From Actinomycetota bacterium (GTDB lineage Bacteria > Actinomycetota > Thermoleophilia > Solirubrobacterales > 70-9): DNA of 64,000 nucleotides. Position numbers and translations under genes: made by a program. Below, one piece after another: positions 45,365-56,863 of this stretch. The notes under the pieces were generated by a model, which saw only the letters and a program-made list of their open reading frames with translations, was not told where the DNA came from and did no database searches. Position 1 is the stretch's first letter. Every line of letters begins with the position of its first letter. The stretch lies in contig JAFDWD010000004.1 in assembly GCA_018268695.1 (NCBI GenBank), positions 20,799 to 84,798 on the forward strand. The letters run 5' to 3'.

Positions 45365-48300
45365 TCACTCGTCGTATTATTCGTCGTCCGACTTCTCCTC
45401 AGTTTTAGGATTACGATCCATCGGAGTGCCCGAGTAGCTGGGGGAGCGATTGCTCGACATTGGCGAGTAACGAGGTGATTGATTGCTGTGCGATGATTGA
45501 TAGGCGCTACGATTGTGGGGTGAATAGCTCGGCGAGGAACCGGGCATAGGATAACGAGGGCTATGTGGGTTCTGCGTCACGTAACCCATGTGATAGGGCG
45601 ATTGCACAGGGAAGGGCCGGTTGGAACCCAAGATGCCCGGGCTTGGGTTGGGATAGACCGGAGAAGAGTTGGGACTATAGTCACCACCAGCCGTTGCGAA
45701 TGGAACCAGAGGAGTTCCGAATCCCATCATCGGTGATCGAGTTAGCGTCGTTGAAGTGAAGTCGTGGTGGATGTCCGGCGTGAATCGATTGTTGTAGGGA
45801 TTGGGTGTAAAGGTTGGGCTTTGTCCAGGTCGAGGCGACTGCATCTGACGATAGCTGGAGCCTGGCGCAAACGGACCAGGTGTCATGATAGCCTGTGGCG
45901 TCCACATCATATCGTGAACGCTTTCGATTCCATTTCGGTTGCGCGCTTCCATCTCGATATCCTCCTTCTTGTCCAGGGCATTGGCGATCTTGAAGTCCTT
46001 CACTTTATTCTTGTCAACCAGAATATCGAAGTTGCCGGTACCGATTTCGACGCTCTCTCCCACGATGATCTTCTCGGAGACTCCTCGCAGGAAATCCACT
46101 TCAGAGAAAATAGCGGCATCATAAAGCACTTCAACTGTTTCTTCGAAGCTTGCCTTACGCAGCACACTCACATCGGATATGCGATTGATACCGTTACGAT
46201 TGATTGGTGTGAGCTTTCCTCGGCGTGTCATCCAGTCCGCTAGGGTAGCGAGGTGCCTGTAGTTGATGTAGATACCGTAAGGTTTCAGTACTTCTCTGAA
46301 TTCGTTGAGGAAACTCTGTCGAGCCGCTTCAATACCTAATACCTCAAGCACTTCGGTGATGCTGTTGCTGGTGGTGCGCGTGCTATCCACTTTCGGCATT
46401 GAGAGCACTCGCATGAGATTGGTACCTTACGAAACCAGCATCTTCAATTCGTCGTGAGTATTTTCTCCCTTTTCGTTCTTTTCGATTTCACCGTTCGGCT
46501 TGCGTCGGAAGGCTTTGTACTCGGCAGTGTAGACTTTCTTGATGTTGTCGACTCCCTCGATACGGAAGTCCCTAATCTTCGCCTCCTTATCCTTGAGGAA
46601 ACGATAGTAGTTGAAGTCAGCTCCCTTTCCGAATCGCTCTTCGTTGGGCTCCTTGGGGAAATTCTCTAGGCAGCGCAGGTAGACTTCGATCTTATCGTCC
46701 TCAAGACTGTGCCTTCGAGTCATCTTCGAGAACCTCTCCGTGAGAGAAATGAGAGACTCCTTGATCTTGTCCTTGATGTCGCTGCTGAGATGGACTCCCG
46801 AGTCGAGCGTGAGCATCATCAGCCACGGCGTGACCTTCTGCGTGCTTTCGTCCTGAGGCGAGATCTCATCAGTCGCGTTCTTGTTTTCGATGTAAGTGGA
46901 TCGGTTGCCATTGTCGTAGAAGATCTTGCAGCCAACGATGAAGTCGCCCAGGTACATCTCGGGCAGTTCCTTCACGTACCGACGGTAGTCCTTCTCCGAC
47001 TTGTCGAGAAAGATCTTCAGCGAAGTTGTCTTCATGTTCTTGGAGACTTCCACCAGTTCCTGCAGTCGCGGCACACCCAACGTCACATTGCTGGCCTTGA
47101 TACCTGCGGAGTGGAAAGTGTTCAAGGTCATCTGAGTGGTGGGTTCGCCCACACACTGCGCAGCAATGGCGCCGATAGCCTCACCAGGATTGATAAGCGC
47201 TTGCGTAAACTTGGCCTTGATGAGCTCAATGACGGCAATGAATCCGTTTCTGGTGAGGCAGTGCACCTTGCAGATCTTCTTGCTTGCGAGGTGAAGCCGA
47301 ATTACGTTGTGGAAGAGTTCGAGTCCGGTTTCCCTTTCGAACTGCAGCTTGCGCTGCTTGAGATCGCGTTCATTTCGCTCCAGCATGTCTCCGCGTTCAC
47401 TCGCCAGCAGCTTCTTGTAGTCGTGCTGAAACTGCGGATGCAGGCAGATCTCCAGCATCTTTTCGACTTCCTGATAAACGTACAGAGGCGAAAGGTCCTG
47501 ACTTGGACTGCTGCGCCCCTCCTTCTGCTTGATGTTGTTGATCAGACGGTCGACTTTGATAGGACAGTAGATGTCCTTGTTGCCTTCGCTCATCATAAAC
47601 TGCTCTCGCAGGTTACGAACGGCCCGTCCCAACATGTAGTACTCGTCCTCCAGCATCATCATGCCATCCTCGCTCATGGAGTAGTTGTTGGCCAGTTCCT
47701 GCAAGTCCCAGTGATACTCGTTGTCGAACTTGGTGTCGGACTCATCGAGCGTAATCGCCTGCTTCTCGATGAATTCTGCTGCGAAGCCGTCCTCTCCATA
47801 CATGAGTTGGATCAGGTTGTTCTGACTGTCTCGCACAGTACCGTCGTACTTGACGATGACGTCCTCCAGGGCCTTGATGAGCTTGCGCTGAATGTACCCC
47901 GTTCGTGCCGTCTTGACGGCAGTATCGGAGAGTCCCTCACGACCACCCATGGAGTGGAAGAAAAACTCGTGAGGGCCCAGTCCGGAGTAGTAGGAGCTAA
48001 ACACGAAGCCTCGCGGTTCTGGAGACTTGTCATACTTGCAGAAGTGCGGAAGTGTGCGCTTGGCGAATCCTTCAGGAATGCGGCGTCCTTCGACGTTTTG
48101 GTTGGCGAGCATGCCGACGATTTGGGTGAGATTTGTCTCACTACCCTTCGACTTGGCCCAAATCATTTTGTAGATGTTGTTCTTGTAGGGCGAGATTTCC
48201 TCAACGACGACCTTGTTGCAGATTCCCAGCATATCGTTCAGCTTCTGGTTGAGGTGCACTTCGAACGACTCCATGATGGTCTTTTCCTTGTGATGGAGGA

Positions 48301-50555
48301 TGCTCTCGCTAGCGTCGATCTTCTCCTTGCTTCTGAGTGTGTTCAGCAGCTCCCAGTAGATCTTGTCGGTCTTTTCTCGCTCGTTGTTGATGCGAGTCTT
48401 GCAATTGGTTGTTGGTACCACGTCCGCTGCACCCACACTGAAGCTGTTCATGGTCAGCCAGTTGTTCACAATACGTTGAGCCGTTGTCAGGAAATAGTTG
48501 GTGGCGTCAGGTCCGATGTCCAGCCAGATGTTGTGGATAAGACCGCCCGCACCTGAACCCACTATTTCCTTCTGCAAGGCTCCCATGATGAGCTCGCCTC
48601 GGCGGATGATCATACTGGAGTCCTTGACGTTACGGTAGAAGTCATCGTTACCCTTTCGCTGGATCATCGAGATCTTGGAGGGAATGATCATGCTCATGAT
48701 CTGCTTGCCCGTCCACAGCGGGACTGGTTTCAAAATGGCAGGCATCGGCAGCTCTCCAAGCTGCAGCGCTTCAAAGTCCTCCTTGCCTTCAATCGAGTCG
48801 ATCCAAATGACGAGGTTCATGGCTTCTTCTCGCGTAAGGAACGTCTATCTCAGCGTAAACAGGAAGATGCCCAGCAGTGCATCCTGCACCATTCCCATTA
48901 CAGGTTGATTGTTCTTTGGAGTGACGATCTGGCGTGGCACGTGGGCGATGTGTTTGATTTCGGCGAGTGTTTCGTAGTTCTGAGGCACGTGCATGTTCAT
49001 TTCGTCGCCGTCGAAGTCGGCATTGTAGGGTGCACACACTGATAAGTTCAGCCGGAAAGTGTTATAGGGAAGGATGCGCACGCGGTGTCCCATCATACTC
49101 ATCCTGTGCAAAGTCGGCTGTCGGTTGAAGAGCACGAAGTCGCCGTCCTGTAAGCAACGTTCCACAATCACACCGTAGGTTAGTTCTCGGTTGAAGCTTT
49201 CCGGATCTTTCAGCTGCACAGGCTCGTAGCGTTTGCGGTCCTGCGTGGGTTTGAGAAGATGCAAAATCCTTCCCTGCTCATACAGCTTACGAATGCGGTT
49301 GATGTTGAGCTCCGTGATTTCCTCCGGGAAGGTCATAGCCAGCGCAACCTTCTGTGGGACGCCCAGCTCGTCAAGAGCCAAGTTGGAGTCAGGACTGATG
49401 ACGCTTCGCGCCGAGAAATCAACTCGCTTGCCCATCAGATGCTGCCGGAACCGGCCTTCCTTGCCCTTAAGCCTTTCAGAGAAGCTTTTCACTTCTTTGC
49501 TGTTCTGTTTGACCTTCAGTCTCGTGCCAGTTGCCTTCTTCGCATCAACTTTCTGCATGATGCTCGCCACCTGGATCTCAAGTGCCCTGATGCGTCCACG
49601 CTGCTCATTATACATGAGTTCCTTGCCGTCCTTCTTATTTTTCTTGACCTCGTTGCTGCAGGCCAAGATGTAGTTGTAGAATACAGTGATGCTGTCTTCT
49701 GCCTTCTTCTCCGGATTCATCTCCACGACTGGTCGCAGCTGCGGCGGGCAGACCAACAACGAGTAGATCATCAGGTCTTTGGGTTTACTTTCCGTAAAGC
49801 CCATCATCGCAGCATCGTGGGGGTCGATCTTGTCGAAGAGAGTATAGGCCGCCAGCGCAGTGAACTCCTTTTCCTCAGTGTTCTTTTCGTTGAGGTCGGG
49901 ACCGTCCAGACTGTTGGCCTTCATGGCTTCCATGCGTTTGGTCATGCGACAGCTGACAAATATTCGATGCTCCTTAATTTGGATGCGATTGTAGAGAGAA
50001 ATCGCGCCGCAACCTGGTTTGGTCGCTCCAGTGCTGTCCTTCTCAACGGTGCACTCCGTAACATTCACTAGCAACTTCGATAGCTCAACCAGACGCTTTC
50101 TGCCGGTGAGTTCTTTGATGATGCGCCCGAAGCGGGAATCCTAAATTTAATCAAGGCGTTTACCAGCTCGCCGCCCTTCATCGGCTTGCGGAGCTTGCCA
50201 CAGTTGTAGCATATGCACTTCAACACTTTCTCTACGAACTTCATGAAGCCGTAATGGTAGATGGGCTCCGGAAGTTTGATGACGCCGAAGTGCCCCTGAC
50301 ATTCCTTGGTTTCGCCGCAGGTCTTACACGCTTGGTCAGTGCTGCACACGCCCATGTGCGGGTCGTTGAGGCCGCCCTCCGTGGACACCCGGTTGCTGTA
50401 GAGCTTGGGGTTCGTGAGTTCAACAACGGCCCAGCGGTCCTAAAGCTAGCAAGCAAGCGTACGATCTCTTCCTTGCTGAGCAAGGTGAACTTGATGCTCT
50501 TTATCTTCGCTAGTTCTGCGGTGGAGTGGCGCAAATGTGCCCCCGACTGCTTCAT
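45365..50555 (-). CDS. RPB1: RNA polymerase II largest subunit (RPB1)
   Basis: About 1714 residues after removing 23-nt introns 50440..50462 and 50141..50163. The clamp zinc site (CSTDQACKTCGETKECQGHF), the catalytic NADFDGDEMNMHVPQ (plus about 48985..49030), FNRQPTLHRMSMMGHRVRIL, bridge helix/trigger loop (TQMTLNTFHSAGIKASNVTL) and HSMGGREGLSDTAVKTARTG are all intact. DFSARSVISPDSN and the TTSNSITEVLEVLGIEAARQ block fit Pol II. The C-terminal domain (plus 45365..45930) is Ser/Pro/Tyr-rich but not made of YSPTSPS heptads. Few reassigned Gln codons occur for its size. TATAATT lies 6 bp before the ATG. Confidence 0.96.
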
Positions 50556-50561
50556 TTAAAC

Positions 50562-50568
50562 AATTATA
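50562..50568 (-). promoter_or_regulatory. TATAATT start element of RPB1
   Basis: Minus-strand TATAATT ends 6 bp before the RPB1 ATG (50555), in a gap of only 31 bp from the REI1 stop. Confidence 0.6.
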
Positions 50569-50586
50569 AGGGGCAGGAGTCTCGAA

Positions 50587-51812
50587 TCACTTTGGGTTCT
50601 GCACCCGGAAGAAATATTGCAGGTGATTCTGCCGCAGCCGCAACCGCAGGTCCTGGTCTTCCCACTGCCGTCGCTGCTTTGTCACCACGCTCGTACGCTT
50701 GTTGACGACGTGGAAGTACTGGCTGGGTGTCATTACGGTTTGCTAATTTGAAGTTGTGATTTGACGTGGAAGCGGGCGCGCCCAAAAAGGGCGGTAATAC
50801 TGCCGATACAAATGCCGATACTTTCTATGCCCAAGTCTTTTATTAATCTCAAACGTACAGTTTTCCATTCGGCAGAAGCAGTTCACCGTTGGCGGTGAGT
50901 GTTGGCTGGTAGAACAGGTACTTCGCAGTGAGCGGTTTCTTTCGTTCAGGAACTTCTTAAATGACGCCGTCAGGTTTAGTTGGCTTCTTTTCAGCAGCTT
51001 CCTCTGTCTCGGACACTGACTCATCGTCCTCCCATTCGTCGTCGTTCTCGTTGTTGGGTTCCTCGACCTCCACTTGTTCAACATCCAAGCCAGAAAGCTT
51101 ACGGCAGTTCTTTTGGTCTTCGAGTCTCTGCTTGAAGAGTTATGAGAAGTCGTAGAACTTCTCGTACTCCTCGAAACCTTCATCGGTCTTCATGAAGGTA
51201 TGGCCCTTGTCTTTCATGTGATTGCGAAGGGCCTAGCCGTTGGTGAAGTCTTTGGCTCCTTTGTTTTCGCAGTAGAGGCACAGCAGCCCCACTTCCGTCT
51301 TCTCGTGAAGGTACAGCAGCAACCCCTTCACATCCTTGCAGTAATCGGATTGGGGCACGAAGAACCCGTGCTTCTTTTCCATGTGCTTGAGATTGCCGTT
51401 CATGTCGTCGGTAAGGTTGTTGCAGAACAAGCATTCTCGTTCGCTCTGCTATCGACGATATGGTGCCTATCGCTTGGTTTCCACTGGCTCAGGCATCTCA
51501 CGATGCTTTTTGGACTGCATGTGCTGTTAATAGGTCTGCGCCGACCCAAACGACTTGCTAAGCTTAGCACTAGATGTACTTGCACTTCCTGCAGCTGAAG
51601 TCGCCTGACTGTTCTTGCTTTGGAGCTGCTTCTCCTGCCTTCTTGCTGGTGAACTGCTCGAGAGTCGCTGGCAGCAACCCCACCATCTTGCGCTTGACAT
51701 TGTACCGGTGAAACTCCGTGCGGTAGTGCTGCCGGTAGTCCTCCTAGCTGCGGAAGTCAAGCGCGCAGCTGCTACAGCGGTGGTTGCTATTGTTGAAGGT
51801 GTGCACTTCCAT
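50587..51812 (-). CDS. REI1/ZNF622-type 60S ribosome biogenesis factor
   Basis: 393 residues after removing 22-nt introns 51558..51579 and 50837..50858. Two N-terminal C2H2 fingers (CSSCALDFRSQEDYRQHYRT; CRKCNKSFGSAQTYQQHMQS), then the REI1 pair CLFCNNLTDDMNGNLKHMEK and LLCLYCENKGAKDFTNGQAL, an acidic stretch, and the C-terminal block LLLPNGKLLGHRKYRHLYRQ, which is contiguous only after splicing. REI1 helps recycle Arx1 and TIF6 from late cytoplasmic pre-60S particles. The C-terminus is Arg/Gln-rich, like the part that probes the exit tunnel. Confidence 0.9.
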
Positions 51813-51837
51813 CGTAATGAGTAATATACGCAGTCAG

Positions 51838-53287
51838 TCATTCATTTAGCTTTTCCTCGATCAACCGATCGCGGAGGTGCTGGGCCGAAACCTCCTCGAT
51901 TTCGCGACGCTGCCGGTAGTATCGTACAAGGTACATGATGCCCTGAGGAATGGAGTAGATCAGCAAGCCCACCCACACAAACGGGTTAATGATGAGTCCC
52001 ACGATGATGAGACCCAGCCAGATGCCGCATTTGTTGCAGTCCCGCTGGTAATAGTACCAGCTAGAGTTTTTTACGCTCGCAATCAACAGAGTAGGTCCTA
52101 TCTTAGAAGCAGGTGTACCTGCGACAACCAGCCCTATCGGCAGAGCAAGAGGAATGAGTAGTAGAATTAGAAGAAACCAGCCCAGTCGATACATGCATAG
52201 TCGCAGACAGCCCCAGTTCTTGCTGGTATGCTCTCCGTGCTGAAGCCCCGGACATCCAAACGGGTTGAAGGGACTGAAATGAATGGGCGAATAGGTGGCG
52301 CCGCACAGCCAACACCACTCATAGCGGCAGTATCCGCAAGTCATGTGGTTGCAGCCCGACACCTTCTCAACGACGGACTTGCACTTCTTACACTTCTGCA
52401 CGTCAGTGGCCTACATTACCGGCAATGTTACATCTGCCCATTCTTTGACTTCATTGCGGAACAGCTCGTCGCAGGTGAGTCTAGGATGCTCCTCGCGGTT
52501 GCATTTTGTGCATACCACTGTCCCGCAGACACACGTTGCTGTGCGGCCGCTGTTTCCTTTCAAGTCAATAATCTTGCTGCACTTCGGATTAGGGCACCAA
52601 CGCAGCTGCGGGTTGCTAAAGATCTGCTTATTGCCCAGAAACAGCTTGTACTTTTTGAAGGTGCGCTGATCCACGAGATCTTAAATCCACTCCGCCTTTA
52701 AAGGGATAGTGCAATGCGGGCATTGGAGCTTAACAACTCGACCGGAATTGATCTACGCTAAGCTTAAAGATACCTCCTCTGTGAGAAAGCTGTTGAAGCA
52801 GTCCATGCAAATGCCGTGCGGAGTCCCATTCAGCCTGGCGATATCTTCTTCCCGCACATCCATCATGCAGACACTGCAGTTAGCTGTTGGTCCGTCTTCT
52901 GGCTATTCGCCTAGTTCCGACCGCTCCTGCTAACTATGGATGCGCTCCATGGTCTGCTTGAAGACCGACGGAGAGACGAAATTGTGGTTTTCTTGAGTTT
53001 AGTCGCATATCAAGCACAGGTTTACTACTCCGGGGCAGTAGAGATGCAGGTAGGTGTGGTTGGGTCCGTCGCGGACCAGCATGTTGTAGACCTACGATTC
53101 GCATAGCTATTACTTCGTTGCGACTATCACAGCGATTGCCGTAGACAAGCATCTTGGCTTGTAGCTCGGACAGCTGCAGTTCGTCCTGCACGAACTCGAG
53201 CAGGTTGTGTTGGCGGGCCACAAAGCTCGACCTGAGGTGGTTGGAGGTGACACTCCCAATCGATCGCACTGAAGACGATTCCTACAT
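51838..53287 (-). CDS. RBR (RING-IBR-RING) E3 ubiquitin ligase, membrane-anchored
   Basis: 461 residues after removing introns 53092..53113 (22 nt), 52753..52773 and 52411..52431 (21 nt). RING1 is CSVCMMDVREEDIARLNGTP ... CPHC; the IBR is WCPNPKCSKIIDLKGNSG ... CVCGTVVCTKC; RING2 is KCKKCKSVVEKVSGCNHMTC with the likely thioester Cys in GCNHMTC. Three or four C-terminal hydrophobic segments (WFLLILLLIPLALPIGLVVA; LGLIIVGLIINPFVWVGLLI) anchor it in a membrane, as in the RNF19/RNF144 group. Ubiquitin is transferred through a Cys intermediate. The stop lies 25 bp before the REI1 ATG. Confidence 0.88.
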
Positions 53288-53359
53288 GAACTCTAAAATC
53301 GTAGCCTCGGAATTATTAACCACAACGGGTGCGACTACTCCTTGCGTGCGCTCAGTGTC

Positions 53360-53369
53360 TATAAATATA
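53360..53369 (+). promoter_or_regulatory. TATAAATATA start element
   Basis: TATAAATATA runs directly into the ATG at 53370; the divergent RBR gene starts 82 bp away and has its own TTAATAATTC (plus 53309..53321). Confidence 0.5.
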
Positions 53370-54410
53370 ATGACGGAGGTGGTTTCCCTGACAGACACCA
53401 GCGAGAGTTCGCCAGTAAGAGCCGTCCGAATGGAGGATCTAATGCGGCGCTCCCGCTTCAAGGGACTTAAGTACAAGCTGCCTCACACTAAACACACCAT
53501 CATGGCTGGCACATTCCTCACGCATCAAATCGATGAACAGGCTGTATCCAACCTGCTAAAAATCAGTTCGAGCAGCAGGAAGCTGCACGCCGGTGACTTT
53601 GTTATGCGTCCATAGTGCGGCACCCTAAAGTTCAGCAGAGTCCAGTCGAGAAAGCGCGAGCATGACTACCTGCGGTTCCGCACCTCCTCCAAGTAGAGAG
53701 AAGAGATGCGGCAACGGCACTGCTACACCATCGTATCCACCATGAAGCTCGAAGGCAGGCAGACCACCCCTCTGAATACGCTCACCAAGAACGGAGCGTG
53801 GTCATTAGACAATCGCACACGTTCTCCGACAGAGCCTTGCCGAAACAACCGTTATCAGCAGAACCTCCAGGAAATTAAGCACAGCCTGTTCGAGATTCCG
53901 CTGCCCAAGGACTACCAGGTGCTTCCGAGCCAGTCGTTTTATTACCCGCACCGCCATAAAACATTGGAGGACTACTCTGAAGAGCTAGAACTCGTCGTGC
54001 GGCCGGGCAACTGCCCACGCACTCCGGATCTCGATAACCTGGATGCGATGCTGCGATGCCCTGAGAACACTCGTTACAGCAACGAGTTCTACCCGCGACG
54101 CAACACAGCCACGTGCATGAAGTTTCACAAGCGGCCACCGAATCCAACTGTAGAAAAGCGCAAGCTCCGCGAGAGAATAGACTGCATACAACTGGGAGTT
54201 ACTGAAATGAAGCTCTACGAGAAGGAACGCCCGGAGAAGCTGGACGGGTACTCTCGCAAGCTACGTATCTCCAAGGATTTCCCTGGAAAGCGTCATCGGT
54301 CAACGAGCATTGCACCAAACAATACGTCGGTCGTGCGGCTCACGCGTCAGCACACTGACCGGTATCTCTCGCCGTGGCTGAACCCGCACGAAGAGATGGT
54401 TGATTTTTGA
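53370..54410 (+). CDS. Hypothetical basic protein
   Basis: 346 residues, no intron, two in-frame Gln TAGs. Arg/Lys/Ser-rich throughout: MTEVVSLTDTSESSPVRAVR start, YKLPHTKHTIMAGTFLTHQI, then SLFEIPLPKDYQVLPSQSFY and a repeated-looking Tyr/Arg-rich C-terminal part (EKLDGYSRKLRISKDFPGKR) ending HEEMVDF. No domain recognised. The irregular composition suits a microtubule- or cortex-associated protein, but this is not shown. Confidence 0.75.
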
Positions 54411-54489
54411 CGATTTTGCGGGAGAGACTCGCAGCAGAGTAGCCTCTCTAACTCGATTCAAATGCAGTATCAATTATTAACTGCGCGCC

Positions 54490-55162
54490 ATGGCCTTCGT
54501 GAACATCAGCAACGTCGTGGTCGACAACAACCCTGCTCCCTTCCTCAGCCAGTTTCGCTTCCACATCACCTTCGAGTGCCTCCGAGACATCCAGGAGACC
54601 ATCGAGTGGAAGCTCATCTACATCGGCTCTGCCAAGGACGCCGGCTACGACCAGGTCGTTGATTCCTTCGAAATGAGCGGGTTGGCTGCAGGCGTCATGC
54701 AGTTCACAGTGGAAAGCAACCCGCCCGACTGGACCAAGATCCCGAAGGACGACCTGCTCGGTGAGTTCCCGCGCTAATTCAGACGTAACGGCCATCGTGC
54801 TATCAGTGGCCTACCGCAACCAAGAGTTCTTCAGGGTGGGCTACTACGTCCACAACGAGTATGCCGACCCAGCGCTCCTCGAGAATCCTCCCGAGCAGCT
54901 TCAAATCGACAAGGTGGTGAGACGCATCCTCTCCGACAAGCCACGCATCACCCGTATGGCGATTACTTGGACAGACGTAGCGCCCGCCGTGGAGAACATT
55001 CCGCTGAGCAACATGATGGAGGTCGAGGATCCTTTCGCCAAGAGCAACGGTGCCTTCGAGAAGCTGGAGCAGCTAAATGCTGACCAGCAGCAACCATACA
55101 GCTACGGGATGTTTAGCAACGGAGGCGTGCCAACAGAGCCTAAGCCTCCCGGACAATGGTGA
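54490..55162 (+). CDS. ASF1: Histone H3-H4 chaperone ASF1
   Basis: 216 residues after removing a 22-nt intron at 54761..54782. The immunoglobulin-like core is clear: VNISNVVVDNNPAPFLSQFR, FHITFECLRDIQETIEWKLI, YIGSAKDAGYDQVVDSFEMS and, after splicing, TAIVLSVAYRNQEFFRVGYY with VHNEYAD. ASF1 hands H3-H4 to CAF-1 and HIRA. The tail after residue 155 is Gln/Pro/Gly-rich. The intron is the only one in the window beginning GTG (GTGAGT) rather than GTA. All Gln are CAR. Confidence 0.95.
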
Positions 55163-55190
55163 TTACGGGCTCGCGTTAGAAATTTATACG

Positions 55191-55861
55191 ATGAGACTGC
55201 TACTCGCAGCACTGCTGACGCTGTTAGTCTACAGCATCCGCATTCCGATCATCGGCGGGCAGAAGCGCTGCATGGTCGCGTTCGTTTACGGCAACGGTTA
55301 AACTGTCAAGCTGCACATGAAGTTCCCGAAGCCTCGGGAGGAAGCCGCCGGCGTGAAGTGGGCTATTGCCATCACCGACACCGAAACCAACCAAACCGCT
55401 GACTACCAAGTCAACCACGGCCACTTCCGGCAAGAACTCACGACCGAGTCGAGTAAGCTACGTGGAGCTATTGTAGGCGTCCTCTACGAAATCTGCTTCT
55501 GGCTGTAGGGGTCGCGCCAGGGCTTCTACTTGGTCGGCTACGAGTCCACCGTCAACTTTCACGTGAAGGAATCTGAGATCAAGCTGCCGGAGCACCTCCC
55601 CAAGAACAAGGACGTGCGCAGCACCTACAAGACCATCGAGCGAATCTCGCACTTGGGCAAGGTAAGGTACTGCAGACTCAGCTCTTCAGGGAGTTCCAGA
55701 CCAAACGCAACGTGGTCCAGGATGATAAGTTCACGCGCACCGCCGAACTCAGCGCACAGCTGGTCACTGTGCTGCGGGTAGAACTGCTGGCGCTCTGTGC
55801 GCTCGCCGGCCTGCAAATATTTGCGCTGCGGAAGTGGTTCCAAAAGCAGCACCTGCTGTGA
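55191..55861 (+). CDS. p24/emp24 (TMED) ER-Golgi cargo receptor
   Basis: 216 residues after removing a 20-nt intron at 55662..55681. A signal peptide (MRLLLAALLTLLVYS) is followed by the GOLD-like domain starting at KRCMVAFVYGNG, then a coiled region, the splice-joined LGKLFREFQTKRNVVQDDKF, and a C-terminal helix VLRVELLALCALAGLQIFAL with RKWFQKQHLL. This layout is that of p24 proteins that select cargo for COPII/COPI vesicles. The usual Phe-Phe/KKxx tail is only partly kept. A 28-bp gap separates it from ASF1. Confidence 0.75.
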
Positions 55862-55882
55862 CTGTACCGTTAAATAGGTCGA

Positions 55883-56840
55883 TCAGCCGTTGCGGAGGAG
55901 CCTCACGATCATCAACGTCATGTTGTCGAGGCCGTATTCGTCTGGATTACTACCGAGTTACTCTGCGTCGAAGGAGCCAGCAGCTCGTCGAGGATTTACT
56001 CGGCGGTCACCTGCAGGGTTTGCTTCGAGGCTCGCTTAAGCACCATGTCCACGATCTCCTGGTTGGTCTTGATCTCGAAGATGCCGTCGCAGCCCAGAAT
56101 CACGAAGTCTATGCCTGCTAGCGGTCGCTTCACCACGTCTGGCTTGGCGCTGATAAGCTGCTCCTACGGTTTCAGTGCCGTGTTGGTCTTATACTCCAGA
56201 TCACCCAATGCCCGCGAAAGATTGAGGTTTCCGTTGACGCGTCCTTCAATGACTTCCCCTCCGGCCTTTTTAATACGAGCCAGTTCCTTCTCGTTATCGG
56301 GCTTATGGTCTTCGCTGAGGGCTTCTGCTTTGCCATTCACAGAGATGATACACCGGCTGTCTCCGGCGTTGGCTACGTAAATGTCCGTTTCAGTCAGGAG
56401 GGCTACTACTGCAGTGCAACCTACATAGGCCACTCGCTACCAGCGTAGATCTTATCCTCCATGGCTGCAGAGTTCTGCTTGTCGATCATTTCCTTCTTGA
56501 TCTTCTTGAGTTCCTTGTCGCCCTCGGCTGTCGCCAACAACCGGTCGATCTTGAGGAAGGTGTCGCTGAGTGCCTGCTCGTACTTCTTCTTCCCGAAGTT
56601 CTCATTGTTGAGTAGTTCTTCTGCGAAGTGCTTTTCGGTGAACTTGGCGACTTCCCCGCCCCCGTGGCCGTCGAACACCGCAAAGAGCGACATGCCGCCT
56701 GCGAAGGTGGCCTTCGTGATGTGTGCGTCCTCCATGTAGTTGCGCCATCCGCACATCTCGCTCGCGACGAACTCGAGCCGCTTGCTCGAGCCTGGCTCGC
56801 TCTTCTTGGTACGATCGGGTTGGCTGCGATACTGCCCCAT
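55883..56840 (-). CDS. PP2C-type protein phosphatase
   Basis: 305 residues after removing 20-nt introns 56421..56440 and 55942..55961. Metal-binding and catalytic motifs are intact: [88 protein letters not shown] and, joined by the last intron, [11 protein letters not shown] Mn/Mg-dependent Ser/Thr phosphatase, probably cytosolic; an N-terminal MGQ could be a myristoylation site. It converges on the p24 gene with 21 bp between stops. Confidence 0.95.
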
Positions 56841-56846
56841 GGATTT

Positions 56847-56853
56847 AATTATA
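56847..56853 (-). promoter_or_regulatory. TATAATT start element of PP2C
   Basis: Minus-strand TATAATT ends 6 bp before the ATG at 56840 and lies in a 23-bp gap after the stop of the upstream gene. Confidence 0.6.
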
Positions 56854-56863
56854 CAGCGCTCAG

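Noticed and set aside
46709..48556. 615-codon open frame antisense to RPB1
   Set aside because: It mirrors the conserved RPB1 frame; codon bias and lack of TAA/TAG in RPB1 keep the opposite strand open. The translation has no family resemblance.
49259..50071. 270-codon plus-strand frame
   Set aside because: Antisense shadow of the RPB1 N-terminal half with no independent support.
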